NCBI GenBank assembly: GCA_963662395.1
Contig: OY759511.1
Span: forward strand, 3,720,001-3,784,000
Origin: JAPOXR01 sp963662395
GTDB lineage: Bacteria > Pseudomonadota > Alphaproteobacteria > Rhodobacterales > Rhodobacteraceae
Direction: 5' to 3'
Length of the DNA stretch: 64,000 nt
Below, piece after piece: positions 26,463 through 36,089 of the stretch; the stretch's first letter is position 1; every line of letters begins with the position of its first letter. The notes under the pieces were generated by a model. It was not told where the DNA came from. It worked only from the letters and a program-made list of their open reading frames with translations, and did not search any database. The translations under genes were made by a program, and so were the position numbers.

Positions 26463-27617
26463 ATGGGTGCTGAAGATATCAGCCTCGTCGAGCTGAGGCG
26501 GGAGTTCCACCGCTTCCCGGAACTCGGGCTCCGCGAGGAGCGCACCAAGGCCAGGATCGAGGAATTCCTGCGGGGCCTGGGTGTCGAAGTGCACACCGGC
26601 TCGGGGGTCATCGGGGTTCTCCGGGCAGGTCGCGGCAACCGGGCCATCGGATTGCGGGCCGACATGGATGCCCTGCCCATCCACGAGGAGAGCCGTCACG
26701 GATATCCTTCGGCAAGTCCCGGTGTCATGCATGCGTGCGGGCATGACGGCCACATGACGATGCTCCTCGGCGCAGCCCGGGCCCTTGCTGCCGACCCCGG
26801 TTTCGACGGCGTTGTGGTGTTCATCTTTCAGCCTGACGAAGAGCAGGGCTCGGGTGCAAGGACGATGATCAGCGAGGGGGTGCTGGAGCGATTCCCGATC
26901 GAGGAAGTCTATGCCATCCACAATCTGCCTGGCGAGCCGCCCGGACGGGTGTCGACCCGGCCCGGCCTGATCTGCTCCTCGGAAAGCCTGTTCGAGATCA
27001 TCATTCATTGCCAGGGCGGTCATGCCTCGATGCCGCAGAATTGCGGGGACGCAATCACCGCCGGTGCCGAAATCGTCCTGGCCCTGCAGACCATCATCTC
27101 GCGCAAACTTGCTCCAGGCAGCGGCGCGGTGGTCTCGGTGACCGATTTCCGCACCGATGGCCAGCGCAACGTCTTGCCGGGATCGGCGACGCTGAACGGT
27201 GAAGTGCGCGCCCGTGGCAGCGAGGATCGCGACCGGGTCGAGAAACATCTGCGGCGTATCGCCGGCGGCATCGCCGCCGCCCATGGCGCAACTGTCGAGA
27301 TCGAATTCAACACCGGGTTCATCGAGACGATCAACGCCGAGGAGCCCGTGGCAGCGGTCGTGCGAGCCGCCGAGAGGGCAGGACTCGATGCGGTGGCAGA
27401 CCGGTCGCCGATGAGCTTTTCCGAGGATTTTGCCCATTTTGCCGCCGCGATCCCAGGCTGCTTCCTTTTGCTCGGCAACGGGGTGGAGGGCGCGCATGGC
27501 CAGCCGCTGCACGCCGGGGACTACGATTTCAACGACGATTTGCTGCCGCTCGGGGCGGCGTTGTGGACGGAACTTGTCCGTGACCGGCTCCCCGTTCAGC
27601 TTCAGGGCAGGACGTAA
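26463..27617 (+). CDS. M20D-family amidohydrolase
   Basis: A 384-residue zinc amidohydrolase of the hippurate/IAA-amino-acid hydrolase type. Metal-site features are in MHACGHDGHMTM (about 92-103) and QPDEEQGSG (about 124-132), the dimerisation domain starts GGHASMPQ near 184, and SFSEDFAHF near 323 gives the last ligands. It cleaves N-acyl groups from amino acids or related compounds. GGGGGAGG lies 7 bases before the ATG. Its stop is two bases from the next start, so it is coupled to the M24 gene. In ectoine loci this deacylation is done by an unrelated AstE-type enzyme. Confidence 0.88.
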   Translation: MGAEDISLVELRREFHRFPELGLREERTKARIEEFLRGLGVEVHTGSGVIGVLRAGRGNRAIGLRADMDALPIHEESRHGYPSASPGVMHACGHDGHMTMLLGAARALAADPGFDGVVVFIFQPDEEQGSGARTMISEGVLERFPIEEVYAIHNLPGEPPGRVSTRPGLICSSESLFEIIIHCQGGHASMPQNCGDAITAGAEIVLALQTIISRKLAPGSGAVVSVTDFRTDGQRNVLPGSATLNGEVRARGSEDRDRVEKHLRRIAGGIAAAHGATVEIEFNTGFIETINAEEPVAAVVRAAERAGLDAVADRSPMSFSEDFAHFAAAIPGCFLLLGNGVEGAHGQPLHAGDYDFNDDLLPLGAALWTELVRDRLPVQLQGRT

Positions 27618-27619
27618 GG

Positions 27620-28771
27620 ATGTTCGCATCACGGATGCAGGAATTCGGCTCGCGCCTCGATGCCGCCGGAATCGACGTGGCACTGATCACCGATGACGAC
27701 AATGTCTACTACCTGACCGGGTATCACGACTACCTGCACATGGAATTCGGACGCCCGACCATTCTCGGGGTCAACCGTGAAGGCGACAGCCTGCTCATCA
27801 CGCCGGAACTTGATCTGAATACGGCCCGGGCGACAGCCCGTGTCGGCCGGATTGCGGCCTGGAATGACGGCATGGGCCGGGAATGGCGCCAGGAACTGCC
27901 GGGCCTCGTCGGGCGGGCAGGGCGCATTGCCATCGAGCCCGAGCGCATGCCACCGGTTGTTCGTGCCTTCATCGGCGAATTGGTGGAGCCGGAAAGGCTG
28001 ACCGGCGCTACCGACATCCTGGCAGAGATGCGGATGATCAAGTCGGAGGCGGAATTGCAACTGGCCCGCCATGCCGGGCAGGTGGCGATGGCGATGATGG
28101 AGGCAGGCCGGTCGGTGATCGCCGACGGCGTGCCCGAATACGAGGTGGCGATAGCCACCTCCCAGGCCGGAACCCGCAAGGCTGCAGAATTGCTGGCGGC
28201 CCATTACGATGACGCCGACATGTCGCCGAATGCCCATTTCCTCCAGATCATGGCCTCCGGTGACACGATTACCAGGACCCACCACCGGGCATCGACGCGC
28301 ATCATGCGCCGCGGCGAGCCGGTGTTCCTGTGTTTCTGCGGCATGACCAATTTTCATCGATTCAAGCTTGGCTTCGACCGGACATTCTGGATAGGCGAGA
28401 TCGCCGACAGGTCGCAGGCCGACATCTACGAATTCGCCGTGGCCAGCCAGAAGGCGGCCCTGGACGCACTGCGCCCGGGTGTGACCGCCGAAAGCGTTCA
28501 CGCCGCCTATGCCGAAGTCATCAGGGATGCGGGCTACGACACTCCGTTCCGGTGCGGACGGGCGACCGGGTTCAGCTTTCTCGAAACCCCCCAACTTGTG
28601 ACCGGTGACCGGACGATCCTGCAGCCCGGCATGGTGCTGGCCGTGGATGGTTCGGTGTTGGTGGATACCTTCCGGGCCCAGGTCGGTGACAGCTTCATCG
28701 TCACCGACGATGGCTGGGAGAGGGTTACCGACCATCCGAAGTCGCTGGACGAGGTCATACTGGGGCCGTAG
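27620..28771 (+). CDS. M24-family (creatinase-fold) hydrolase lacking metal ligands
   Basis: A 383-residue pita-bread-fold protein with an N-terminal creatinase domain (residues about 5-140) and an M24 catalytic domain. At the positions of the five metal ligands of aminopeptidase P, it reads LGFDRTF (Asp replaced), GRATGFS (His replaced by Arg), and VGDSFIVTDDG (Glu replaced by Gly). It is thus a non-metallo member like creatinase or the ectoine hydrolase DoeA, which open C-N bonds in cyclic or amidino compounds. Context with an EutA-like protein and an M20 deacylase supports a ring-opening role in a solute pathway. Confidence 0.8.
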   Translation: MFASRMQEFGSRLDAAGIDVALITDDDNVYYLTGYHDYLHMEFGRPTILGVNREGDSLLITPELDLNTARATARVGRIAAWNDGMGREWRQELPGLVGRAGRIAIEPERMPPVVRAFIGELVEPERLTGATDILAEMRMIKSEAELQLARHAGQVAMAMMEAGRSVIADGVPEYEVAIATSQAGTRKAAELLAAHYDDADMSPNAHFLQIMASGDTITRTHHRASTRIMRRGEPVFLCFCGMTNFHRFKLGFDRTFWIGEIADRSQADIYEFAVASQKAALDALRPGVTAESVHAAYAEVIRDAGYDTPFRCGRATGFSFLETPQLVTGDRTILQPGMVLAVDGSVLVDTFRAQVGDSFIVTDDGWERVTDHPKSLDEVILGP

Positions 28772-28925
28772 GCACGGCGGGAGCACTCCGGAATGCGTGG
28801 TCCGTTTGCCGGGCAAATCGACGGAGGTTGGCACGGGATGTCCGGGCGCGCAAGGCAGGGCGGGGACACATGGGAGGCAACTCCCCGGATCGAAATTCAG
28901 GATGAGCAGCTGGAGGGGAACAGGC

Positions 28926-30398
28926 ATGTTGCCGGGATTCGAGCACGAAATCGTGGATCAGACAGCACGTGATCGCAATGCAGAGATGTTGCGCAGCAGC
29001 GGCGTGGTCCTGCCCCGTATCGGGGAGCTTGCCGACCCGGCAGGCAAGCTGGCACGAAAATCGGCCGACATCGCCGGTGCCGATCCGGATGGGCCGGATG
29101 CCCGCAACCTCTTCCGGGTGCACTGGCATAATGGTGCCGACCGGCGATCCCTGGCCGATGTGCCGGAACATGTCGTGCTTCCCGAGGCCCTGACCGGCGT
29201 CAGAGCCATGATTGCGGTGGCACTGGGCAACCGTTTCCCGATGATCAGGGCGCACAAGGTCCTGGCAGCTTATGGCTGCCTGCTTCCGCACCTCCTCACC
29301 GGCTCCCTTGATGTGACCAGGCACCGGGTGGTGTGGCCGTCGACCGGAAACTATTGCCGTGGCGGTGTTGCCATCGGCAGGTTGCTGGGATGCCGGTCGG
29401 CGGCAGTATTGCCGGAAGGAATGAGCCAGGAGAGATTCGACTGGCTTGAATCCTGGCTGACGGACCCCGATGACATCATTCGTACACCCGGCACTGAAAG
29501 CAATGTGAAGGAGATCTACGATGCCTGCCACAGGCTGGCAGAGGATCCCGGGAACCTGATCCTCAACCAGTTCACCGAATGCGGCAACTACATCATTCAC
29601 CGATCGGTTACCGGCCCGGCGCTGCAGAGGATATTCGAGCATCTGGACATGAATGGCGGGCTGCGCCCGCGGGCCCTGGTGGCGGCATCCGGTTCGGCAG
29701 GAACCCTGGCCGCCGCGGATCATCTGAAACAGGCCCTGGGCACCGATACCGGCGTGGTCGAGGCAGTCGAATGCCCGACGTTGCTCTATGGCGCTTACGG
29801 CGAGCACAATATCCAGGGAATCGGCGACAAGCACGTTCCCCTGATTCACAATGTCATGGCGTCGGATTTCATCATCGGCGTGTCCGACCGTGCCTGCGAC
29901 GGGCTGAACCTGCTGTTCAACACCTCGCTCGGGCGCAGATATCTTTCCGACTGCAAGGGGATCGGCCAGCAGCTGATCGCCAGCCTCGGCAATCTCGGCC
30001 TGTCGTCAATTGCCAATGTCATCGGTGCGATCAAGTATGCCAAATACATGGAACTCGACGAGAATGACGTGGTGCTGACGGTGGCGACCGACGGCGCCGA
30101 CATGTACCAGACCGAGATGGACCGCACCGAAGGCAGCCGGTTTGACGGGCGATTCGGCGAATTGGCCGCCGCCGAAACCTATGGCCGCTACATCCTCGGT
30201 GCCGGAATCGATCACGTGCAGGAGCTTGGCCGGTTCGACCGCGAGCGGATCTTCAACCTGGGCTATTTCACCTGGGTCGAGCAGCAGGGGATTTCGCTGG
30301 CCGATTTCGATTGCCGCCGGGATCAGTCCTTCTGGGACGGGCTATTGGACATGGTGCCGGCCTGGGATGAAATGATCGCCCGGTTCAACAGCGGTTAG
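28926..30398 (+). CDS. Fold-type II PLP-dependent lyase (cysteine synthase-like)
   Basis: A 490-residue PLP enzyme. The likely Schiff-base lysine is Lys111 in IRAHKVLAAY, the substrate loop is PSTGNYCRGG near 140, and the glycine-rich phosphate loop AASGSAGTLAA is near 244. The size exceeds cysteine synthase (about 310) by a C-terminal extension. Members do beta-elimination or replacement on amino acids. GGAGGGG is 9 bases before the ATG at 28926. It follows the M24 gene by 154 bases and its stop overlaps that of the metallophosphoesterase on the other strand by 3 bases. It is the plausible last step of this gene run. Confidence 0.8.
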   Translation: MLPGFEHEIVDQTARDRNAEMLRSSGVVLPRIGELADPAGKLARKSADIAGADPDGPDARNLFRVHWHNGADRRSLADVPEHVVLPEALTGVRAMIAVALGNRFPMIRAHKVLAAYGCLLPHLLTGSLDVTRHRVVWPSTGNYCRGGVAIGRLLGCRSAAVLPEGMSQERFDWLESWLTDPDDIIRTPGTESNVKEIYDACHRLAEDPGNLILNQFTECGNYIIHRSVTGPALQRIFEHLDMNGGLRPRALVAASGSAGTLAAADHLKQALGTDTGVVEAVECPTLLYGAYGEHNIQGIGDKHVPLIHNVMASDFIIGVSDRACDGLNLLFNTSLGRRYLSDCKGIGQQLIASLGNLGLSSIANVIGAIKYAKYMELDENDVVLTVATDGADMYQTEMDRTEGSRFDGRFGELAAAETYGRYILGAGIDHVQELGRFDRERIFNLGYFTWVEQQGISLADFDCRRDQSFWDGLLDMVPAWDEMIARFNSG

Positions 30399-31207
30399 TC
30401 GCCGGCCGCCCGGAACGGGTATGGGTCACCCGTTGGGTCGAGCGGCACCATGCTCCATATGCCTCCCGGTCCGGTGTCAACCAGCGCGCATCCCGTGGGC
30501 CGGGTGAAGAACCCCACCGGAGCGTCGGCGCGTCGATCCAGGGCGAAGGCACTGCAGACCGCAGGGGCGGTCGCAACGATGTGCCGTCCGATCCGCCCGT
30601 GATGGACACCGTGAACATGGCCGGCAACGACGGTGACATCGGTCCGTGCGGCGGCAAGAGCCTGCTCGAGACCGGCAGTGCTCTCGAGGCCGATCGCATC
30701 CATGAACCCGATGCCGGTTCGAAGCGGCGGGTGATGAAGGGCAATGATCACCGGCCGCGGGCCGGCAACCGAAAGCGCCTCGGCGAGATGGGTAAGGCTT
30801 TGTGGGCGCAGGATGCCGCCGCCCTGGCCTTCCACCAGGGTGTCCAGCCCGATTGCGAGCGTATCACCCACCTCCGTCGACCAGTCGATCAGGCCGGTTG
30901 CGGGGATTTGCGGCAGGTCCGAAAACGCCGCCCGCATGGGCTCGCGGGCATCGTGATTGCCGGGTATGACCAGGAGTGGAAGCCGGATCCGGTCAAGCTC
31001 GGCGCGGGCCAGGGCATAGCTTTCGTGGCTGCCATCGTCGCTGATGTCGCCGGTCACGAGCACTGCATCGAGTGGCCCGAGCGCCTCGAACTGTTCCGTG
31101 AGCCGGTCGATGGCCGCCCGGAGCAGTGCTCCTGTATCCAGCACCCCCGAGGCGAGGGTGCCGGGTGCCACCGCGTGCAGGTCGCTCAGGTGCAGGAACC
31201 GCGCCAT
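30395..31207 (-). CDS. Calcineurin-like metallophosphoesterase (GpdQ/CpdA type)
   Basis: A 270-residue class III phosphodiesterase with every metal motif: SDLH at about 7-10, GDISDDGS near 52, GNHD near 80, ALHHPP near 152 and GHVHGVHHG near 188. The family hydrolyses cyclic nucleotides or glycerophosphodiesters. It starts 5 bases after the last permease gene of a Ugp-like importer, so the likely job is to split an imported phosphodiester into an alcohol and a phosphate sugar. The ATG at 31207 is chosen because the beta-strand begins there. Confidence 0.88.
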   Translation of the reverse strand: MARFLHLSDLHAVAPGTLASGVLDTGALLRAAIDRLTEQFEALGPLDAVLVTGDISDDGSHESYALARAELDRIRLPLLVIPGNHDAREPMRAAFSDLPQIPATGLIDWSTEVGDTLAIGLDTLVEGQGGGILRPQSLTHLAEALSVAGPRPVIIALHHPPLRTGIGFMDAIGLESTAGLEQALAAARTDVTVVAGHVHGVHHGRIGRHIVATAPAVCSAFALDRRADAPVGFFTRPTGCALVDTGPGGIWSMVPLDPTGDPYPFRAAGD

Positions 31208-31211
31208 TCCG

Positions 31212-32021
31212 TCACTTGATCCCTGCCCGCAGGAAGGCTTGCACGAACTGGCGCTGGAATACGAGGAACGCAACCAGCAGCGGCGCCACCGACATCATCG
31301 TGGCCGCCGAGATCACCGAGATGTCCACCCCGTTCTCGGGGGCCCCGAAGATCGACAGGCCGACCGTCAGGGGACGCGTATCCGGCGAGTTGGTGACGAT
31401 GAGGGGCCAGAGGAAGTTGTTCCAGTGGGTCGAGACCGACACCAGCGCATAGGCAAGATAGGTGGGCCGGGCGAGCGGCACGTAGACCCGCCAGAGGATC
31501 CCGAACCAGCCGCAGCCTTCCACCCGTGCCGCTTCGTGCAACTCGATGGGCACGCCCTTGAAGGCCTGCCGCATCAGGAAAATTCCGAAGGCGGACGCCA
31601 TGTAGGGCATCCCTACGCCCAGGATGGTGTCGAAAAGTCCGAGGCGCGAGACCATGGCGTAGTTCTCGACGATCAGGACCTCGGGCAGGATGAACAGCTG
31701 CATCAGCACGAGGATGAACACGATGTCTCGCCCCGGGAACGTCACCTTGGCAAATGCGAAGCCGGCGAGCGTGGTGATGACGAACTGGCCGATCAGGATC
31801 ACCGTGACGAGGATGAAGGTGTTCAGAAAATACTGAAACCACGGGGCACCGGCCCAGGCGGTACGGAAGTTGTTCAGGGTCCACGGCGCGGCGACGTTGA
31901 AATTGACCGCGTCCGAGGTGGAGTGGAATGCCGCCCAGAAGGCGAAGACCAGGGGCGAGATCCAGATCACGGCCAGGATCAGCGCACCCAGCGTTTCGAT
32001 GTGACGTTGAAGCGCGCTCAC
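31212..32021 (-). CDS. Sugar-phosphate ABC transporter permease (UgpE/MalG type)
   Basis: A 269-residue inner-membrane permease with six hydrophobic spans and a clear EAA loop ELHEAARVEGCGWF (about 162-175). It begins with GTG overlapping the stop of the partner permease (GTGA). With the partner it forms the CUT1-type channel. It is followed 4 bases later by the phosphoesterase gene. Confidence 0.9.
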   Translation of the reverse strand: MSALQRHIETLGALILAVIWISPLVFAFWAAFHSTSDAVNFNVAAPWTLNNFRTAWAGAPWFQYFLNTFILVTVILIGQFVITTLAGFAFAKVTFPGRDIVFILVLMQLFILPEVLIVENYAMVSRLGLFDTILGVGMPYMASAFGIFLMRQAFKGVPIELHEAARVEGCGWFGILWRVYVPLARPTYLAYALVSVSTHWNNFLWPLIVTNSPDTRPLTVGLSIFGAPENGVDISVISAATMMSVAPLLVAFLVFQRQFVQAFLRAGIK

Positions 32022-32911
32022 TGGTAATGGGTCCTCTTGTCGAGGTAGGAGAACTTGATCGTCGCCACCACACCCAGCACCACGAGGACGAGAATCGTCA
32101 AGGCCGCCGCGTGCGGGGCGTCGAAGAAGGCGAAAGCCATCTCCCAGATGTAGTAGAGGATCAGCTTCGAGGCGTCGTTCGGCCCGCCCTTGGTCAGGAT
32201 GAAGAGGTGATCAATCAGCTTCACCGAGTTGATGAGCGCGTTCACCATGATGAACAGCGTCGTCGGCATCAGTAGCGGCAGGACGATCCTGCGGGTATAG
32301 GTCCAGCGGCTTGCGCCCTCGATGTCGGCGGCTTCCTTCAGATCCTCGGGGATTGTCTGCAGCGCCGCGAGGTAGAAGATCATGAAGAACCCGGCCTCCT
32401 TCCAGATCGTGACGATGATCACGGCCCAGAGCGCGGTCTCGGGCTGGCCCAGCCAGTTCACCGATGGCAGGCCAAAGAGGCTTCCGATCTGGTCAAGAAC
32501 ACCAAGACCCGGTGTGTAGAAGAACAGCCAGAGATTGGCGGCGGCGATCATCGGCAGCACCGTGGGCGTGAAATAGGCGGTGCGCACGAACCCGCGGGCC
32601 GGGATCCTGGAGTTGGCCCACAACGCCATGGCCAGAGCGATGACGATCGAGACCGGAATCGTGACCCCGGCATAGATCAGGTTGTTGGTCACCACCTTCC
32701 AGAAGGTCGGGTCGGCGAAGATGTCGGCATAGTTCTCGCCGCCCACGAACTCGGTCGGCCGCCGCCGGGTCCCGCGGCTGAACAGGCTCGACCAGAGCGT
32801 GGAAAGCGAGGGGTAGAAGGCGAAGGTGGTCAGCAGGACCGCCGCTGGCCCGAGCAGCAGCCAGCCATAGATCGCTTGCCGGCGTTTCTCGAGATTTGCG
32901 GGTTGCGCCAT
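32018..32911 (-). CDS. Sugar-phosphate ABC transporter permease (UgpA/MalF type)
   Basis: A 297-residue CUT1 permease with an N-terminal span at about 15-35 and five more downstream. The EAA loop EDLKEAADIEGASRW lies near 190-204. It precedes its partner gene, sharing 4 bases, and follows the binding-protein gene by a 70-base gap with only weak dyads. Together with the other parts it is a UgpABCE-like system. Confidence 0.9.
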   Translation of the reverse strand: MAQPANLEKRRQAIYGWLLLGPAAVLLTTFAFYPSLSTLWSSLFSRGTRRRPTEFVGGENYADIFADPTFWKVVTNNLIYAGVTIPVSIVIALAMALWANSRIPARGFVRTAYFTPTVLPMIAAANLWLFFYTPGLGVLDQIGSLFGLPSVNWLGQPETALWAVIIVTIWKEAGFFMIFYLAALQTIPEDLKEAADIEGASRWTYTRRIVLPLLMPTTLFIMVNALINSVKLIDHLFILTKGGPNDASKLILYYIWEMAFAFFDAPHAAALTILVLVVLGVVATIKFSYLDKRTHYQ

Positions 32912-32981
32912 GTCCGGCCCTTCGCTGGTTGGGGTGCGGGCACCCGATCACACACGGGCACCCGCCACACCGATTACCCGG

Positions 32982-34238
32982 TCACTGGTAGTCGCGCAGA
33001 AGCCGTTCGGCGGCTTGCTGGGCCTCACCGAGGGCGTCCTCGGAAGACCTGGAGCCCGTCAGTGCCGCCTGGATGGCGTTGTTCAGCCCGTCGCGAACCC
33101 GGGCTGTCTCGAACGTCGAGAATTCGGCCACGGCGTTTTCAAGCTGGTTGCGCGCCACGAGTGCCGGCGGGAACTCCGCCGTATAGGACATCAGCGCTTC
33201 CGTCTTGTAGGCCGCCGGAGACACGCCCATGTAGCCCGTTGCGATCGACCATGCCGCCGCCTGCTCGGGCGACGTCATGAACCTGATCAGTTCCAGCGCC
33301 GCCGCACGCTCTTCGGCAGTCGTGTCCTTGAAGACATAGAAGTTGCCGCCACCGGTTGGTGATCCGAGACGCACATTCGCCGGCAGCTCGGCAACCCCGA
33401 AATCGAAGGTCGCGTTGTTCTTGACCGCCGTGAGGTTGCCGGTGGAATGCCACATCATCGCGGTCTGGCCCTCGAGGAAGGCCTGGCGAAGGGTTCCCCA
33501 TTCCACCGTGCCCTCGGGCATGATGCCGTGCTCGGTGGAAAGCGATTTCCAGAACTCCAGTGTTGCGACGACGTCGGCGTCATCGAAATACGTGGTCAGC
33601 CCGTCATTCGACATGACTTCCTTGCCGTTCTGGATCGCCAGCGCCTGGAACATCCAGTAGGGATAGCCGGTCGAGGGGATCATCAGCCCGTGGGTGCCAT
33701 CCTTGGTCAGGGCCTTGCCCATGCTGACCAGCTCGTCCCAGGTTGCAGGCGGCTTGTCGGGATCAAGCCCGGCTTCACGGAACAGGTCCTTGTTGTAATA
33801 GGCCACGATGGTCGAGCGCTGGAACGGGATGCCCCATGTCTTGCCCTCGATCCGGCTGTTGGCCATCAGCGCCGGGTAGAAGCTGTCGAGCCAGTCGGCA
33901 TCCACCCCCTCGATATCCTCGAAGGCGACGATCAGGTCCTGCTCGATCAGGTCGTAGGCGTCGATCGAGAACATCACCGCAAGCTGGGCAGGTTCGCCCG
34001 AAGCCAACGCCGACAGGGCACGCACCCGCGTGTCGTCGTAGTTGCCCGAATAGATGGCGTTCGCCTTGATGTCCGGATGCGCGGCTTCGAAATCCGCCAC
34101 GATTCCGTTCACCACTTCGGTCAGCGCGCCGCCGACGGCGATGGGATAGTACATCGTCAACTCGGTCTCCGAGGCTGCAGGCGCAGCCAGCGCAGCCGCC
34201 GAGACGGCAGCCAGCCCCATGTTTCTGATCGATTTCAT
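32982..34238 (-). CDS. Periplasmic sugar-phosphate-binding protein (UgpB-like)
   Basis: A 418-residue family-1 solute-binding protein with a signal peptide (residues 1-22, cut after AAPAASE-type sequence). The mature start ELTMYYPIAVGGALTEVVN and later WGIPFQRSTIVAYYNKDLF match UgpB, which binds glycerol-3-phosphate or glycerophosphodiesters. The ATG at 34238 has AAGGAG 7 bases upstream; 38 in-frame codons further up are not credible. It lies between the ATPase gene (37 bases) and the permeases. Confidence 0.88.
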   Translation of the reverse strand: MKSIRNMGLAAVSAAALAAPAASETELTMYYPIAVGGALTEVVNGIVADFEAAHPDIKANAIYSGNYDDTRVRALSALASGEPAQLAVMFSIDAYDLIEQDLIVAFEDIEGVDADWLDSFYPALMANSRIEGKTWGIPFQRSTIVAYYNKDLFREAGLDPDKPPATWDELVSMGKALTKDGTHGLMIPSTGYPYWMFQALAIQNGKEVMSNDGLTTYFDDADVVATLEFWKSLSTEHGIMPEGTVEWGTLRQAFLEGQTAMMWHSTGNLTAVKNNATFDFGVAELPANVRLGSPTGGGNFYVFKDTTAEERAAALELIRFMTSPEQAAAWSIATGYMGVSPAAYKTEALMSYTAEFPPALVARNQLENAVAEFSTFETARVRDGLNNAIQAALTGSRSSEDALGEAQQAAERLLRDYQ

Positions 34239-34275
34239 GATATTCTCCTTGGGGTTGTTGAGGTTTGAAGTCGTG

Positions 34276-35310
34276 TCATGGTGCCGAGGCACCGGTCTGC
34301 CGCCCGAGCCGCGTGCCCGCTGCGTCAAAGAAATGGAGGTCCTCATCGGCAAAGGCGATCTCGAGGTCCTGGCCGGCCGGGATATGCTTGAGCCCGGGCA
34401 TGCTGACGGTCAGACCATTGGCAGCCGGATGAGAAAGGCCGATGAATGTCTCCGAGCCGAAGAATTCGCATTCCGTGACCTTGCAAGTCAGCCGGCCGGT
34501 GCCGGCCTCGGCCACATGCACGTTCTCGGCCCTCAGCCCGATGGTCGTGGCGTCGAGGCCCGGAAGCGCCTTGCCGTCGATCAGCGCCATGGGCGGCGTT
34601 CCGACGAACTCGGCGGCGAATGTGTTGGCTGGCTTGTAGTAGAGTTCCTCCGGTGTGCCGGATTGCTGGATATGCCCGTCCTTCATGAGCACGACCATGT
34701 CGGCCATGCTCAGGGCCTCGGTCTGATCGTGGGTGACGTAAACCACGGTAATGCCAAGATCGATCTGGAGCTTCTTGATGTCCTTGCTGACCGAGGCGCG
34801 CAGCTTGGCGTCGAGATTCGACAGCGGCTCGTCCATCAGGCAGAGCGGCTGATTGGCCACGATTGCCCGCGCCAGCGCAACGCGCTGGCGCTGGCCGCCG
34901 GAGAGTTCCCCCGGGCTCCTGGCCTCGTAGCCGAGGAGTCCGGTGATCTCGAGTGCCCGCTGAAGCTTCTTCTGACGCTCCGCCCGGCTGACCCTGCGGA
35001 CCTTGAGCCCGAAGACGACATTCTCGGCCACGCTCAGATGCGGGAACAGGGCATAGGATTGAAACACCATTGACAGGCTGCGCTCGGAGGGCGCCGCCAG
35101 GGTCACGTCCCGGCCGTCGATGGTGATGTGTCCCTCATCCGGCAACTCCAGCCCGGAAAGAAGCCGCAGCGTGGTGGATTTGCCGCAACCCGACGGGCCG
35201 AGCAGGGCGACAAAGGATCCGCGCGGGATCGAAAGGTCGACATGCTCGACTCCAAGCTGCCCGTTCCAGCGTTTGGCGACGTTGTCTACATGCACGAATG
35301 GATCGGCCAT
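34276..35310 (-). CDS. ABC transporter ATP-binding protein (UgpC/MalK type)
   Basis: A 344-residue CUT1 ATPase. Walker A GPSGCGKST at about 38-46, signature LSGGQRQR near 135, Walker B LCLMDEPLSNLD near 155, and a C-terminal regulatory TOBE domain from about 240. It follows the DeoR-family regulator by 2 bases. It drives the permease pair encoded downstream. Full length for the MalK/UgpC class. Confidence 0.92.
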   Translation of the reverse strand: MADPFVHVDNVAKRWNGQLGVEHVDLSIPRGSFVALLGPSGCGKSTTLRLLSGLELPDEGHITIDGRDVTLAAPSERSLSMVFQSYALFPHLSVAENVVFGLKVRRVSRAERQKKLQRALEITGLLGYEARSPGELSGGQRQRVALARAIVANQPLCLMDEPLSNLDAKLRASVSKDIKKLQIDLGITVVYVTHDQTEALSMADMVVLMKDGHIQQSGTPEELYYKPANTFAAEFVGTPPMALIDGKALPGLDATTIGLRAENVHVAEAGTGRLTCKVTECEFFGSETFIGLSHPAANGLTVSMPGLKHIPAGQDLEIAFADEDLHFFDAAGTRLGRQTGASAP

Positions 35311-35312
35311 GG

Positions 35313-36089
35313 TCAGTTCAGATCCTCTGCAAACCTGATGTGATCACCGAGCCCCTTGACGAACTCGGAGTGGGAGGATGAGGGAGGACGGTCGCAGATC
35401 ACCAGGTCGATCTCCGAGACATTCCCACCCGCCGCAGGGGCGAGGCGCCCGAACTTGCTGCTGTCGATGACCAGGATGGATTTTTGCGCGTTTCTCCGCA
35501 TCTGCTCGGTGGCGCGCACCTCGGCCCGATGGAATTCGAGAAGTCCACCATCGGCGTCGATTCCGGCTGTACCGAAGATGGCAAATTCCGCCCGGTATCG
35601 GGAAAAGAACTCCACGACCTCTTCGCCCACGAAATCCCGGTCAGGAAGGCGGATCTCGCCACCTGGCACGATGATCCGGTTCGACACCTCCTCGCTCAGT
35701 GCCATGGCGGCGCTCAAATTGTTGGTGATGACGGTGAGTTCCTTCCGGCGATGCAGCGCCCGGGCGACGCTGAGAGGGGTCGAGCCGATGGATATGAACA
35801 ATGTCGCCCCGTCGGCGATCTGCGCCGACGCCAGCTCGGCAATCGCCCGCTTTCCGACCAGATTCGTGCCGGCCCGCTGGTCGAACGGCGTATTCAGTCG
35901 GCCCTCGGCCAGTTCGATCCGCCCATGCGCCCGGCGCAAGCCTTCGCCGTCGGACAGGATGTCGAGATCGCGCCGTATCGTTTGAGTCGATACGCTGAGC
36001 ATCTCGGCCAGGGCCCCTACGCTCACGCCTCCCCGTTCCTGAACGATCTGTTGGATCAGGTCGCGCCGTCTGATCTTCCTGGATGCCAT
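35313..36089 (-). CDS. DeoR/GlpR-family transcriptional regulator
   Basis: A 258-residue DeoR-family repressor: an N-terminal winged helix (residues 1-55, with VSVGALAEMLSVSTQTIRRDL as the recognition region) and a C-terminal sugar-phosphate sensor resembling ribose-5-phosphate isomerase, with GSTPLSVARAL in the phosphate loop. It is the first gene of the importer operon and is divergent from the HAD phosphatase gene. It most likely represses both transcripts until a phosphorylated metabolite of the imported compound binds. A pair of T-rich elements in the shared upstream region may be its operators. Confidence 0.88.
   Translation of the reverse strand: MASRKIRRRDLIQQIVQERGGVSVGALAEMLSVSTQTIRRDLDILSDGEGLRRAHGRIELAEGRLNTPFDQRAGTNLVGKRAIAELASAQIADGATLFISIGSTPLSVARALHRRKELTVITNNLSAAMALSEEVSNRIIVPGGEIRLPDRDFVGEEVVEFFSRYRAEFAIFGTAGIDADGGLLEFHRAEVRATEQMRRNAQKSILVIDSSKFGRLAPAAGGNVSEIDLVICDRPPSSSHSEFVKGLGDHIRFAEDLN

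Noticed and set aside
25212..27683. An 823-codon antisense frame across the EutA-like and M20 genes
   Set aside because: The plus-strand genes have clear motifs and ribosome sites; the antisense product resembles nothing.
25476..30398. A true ectoine utilisation operon
   Set aside because: The AstE-type deacetylase, ornithine-cyclodeaminase-like EutC and transporter are missing; enzymes differ in family.
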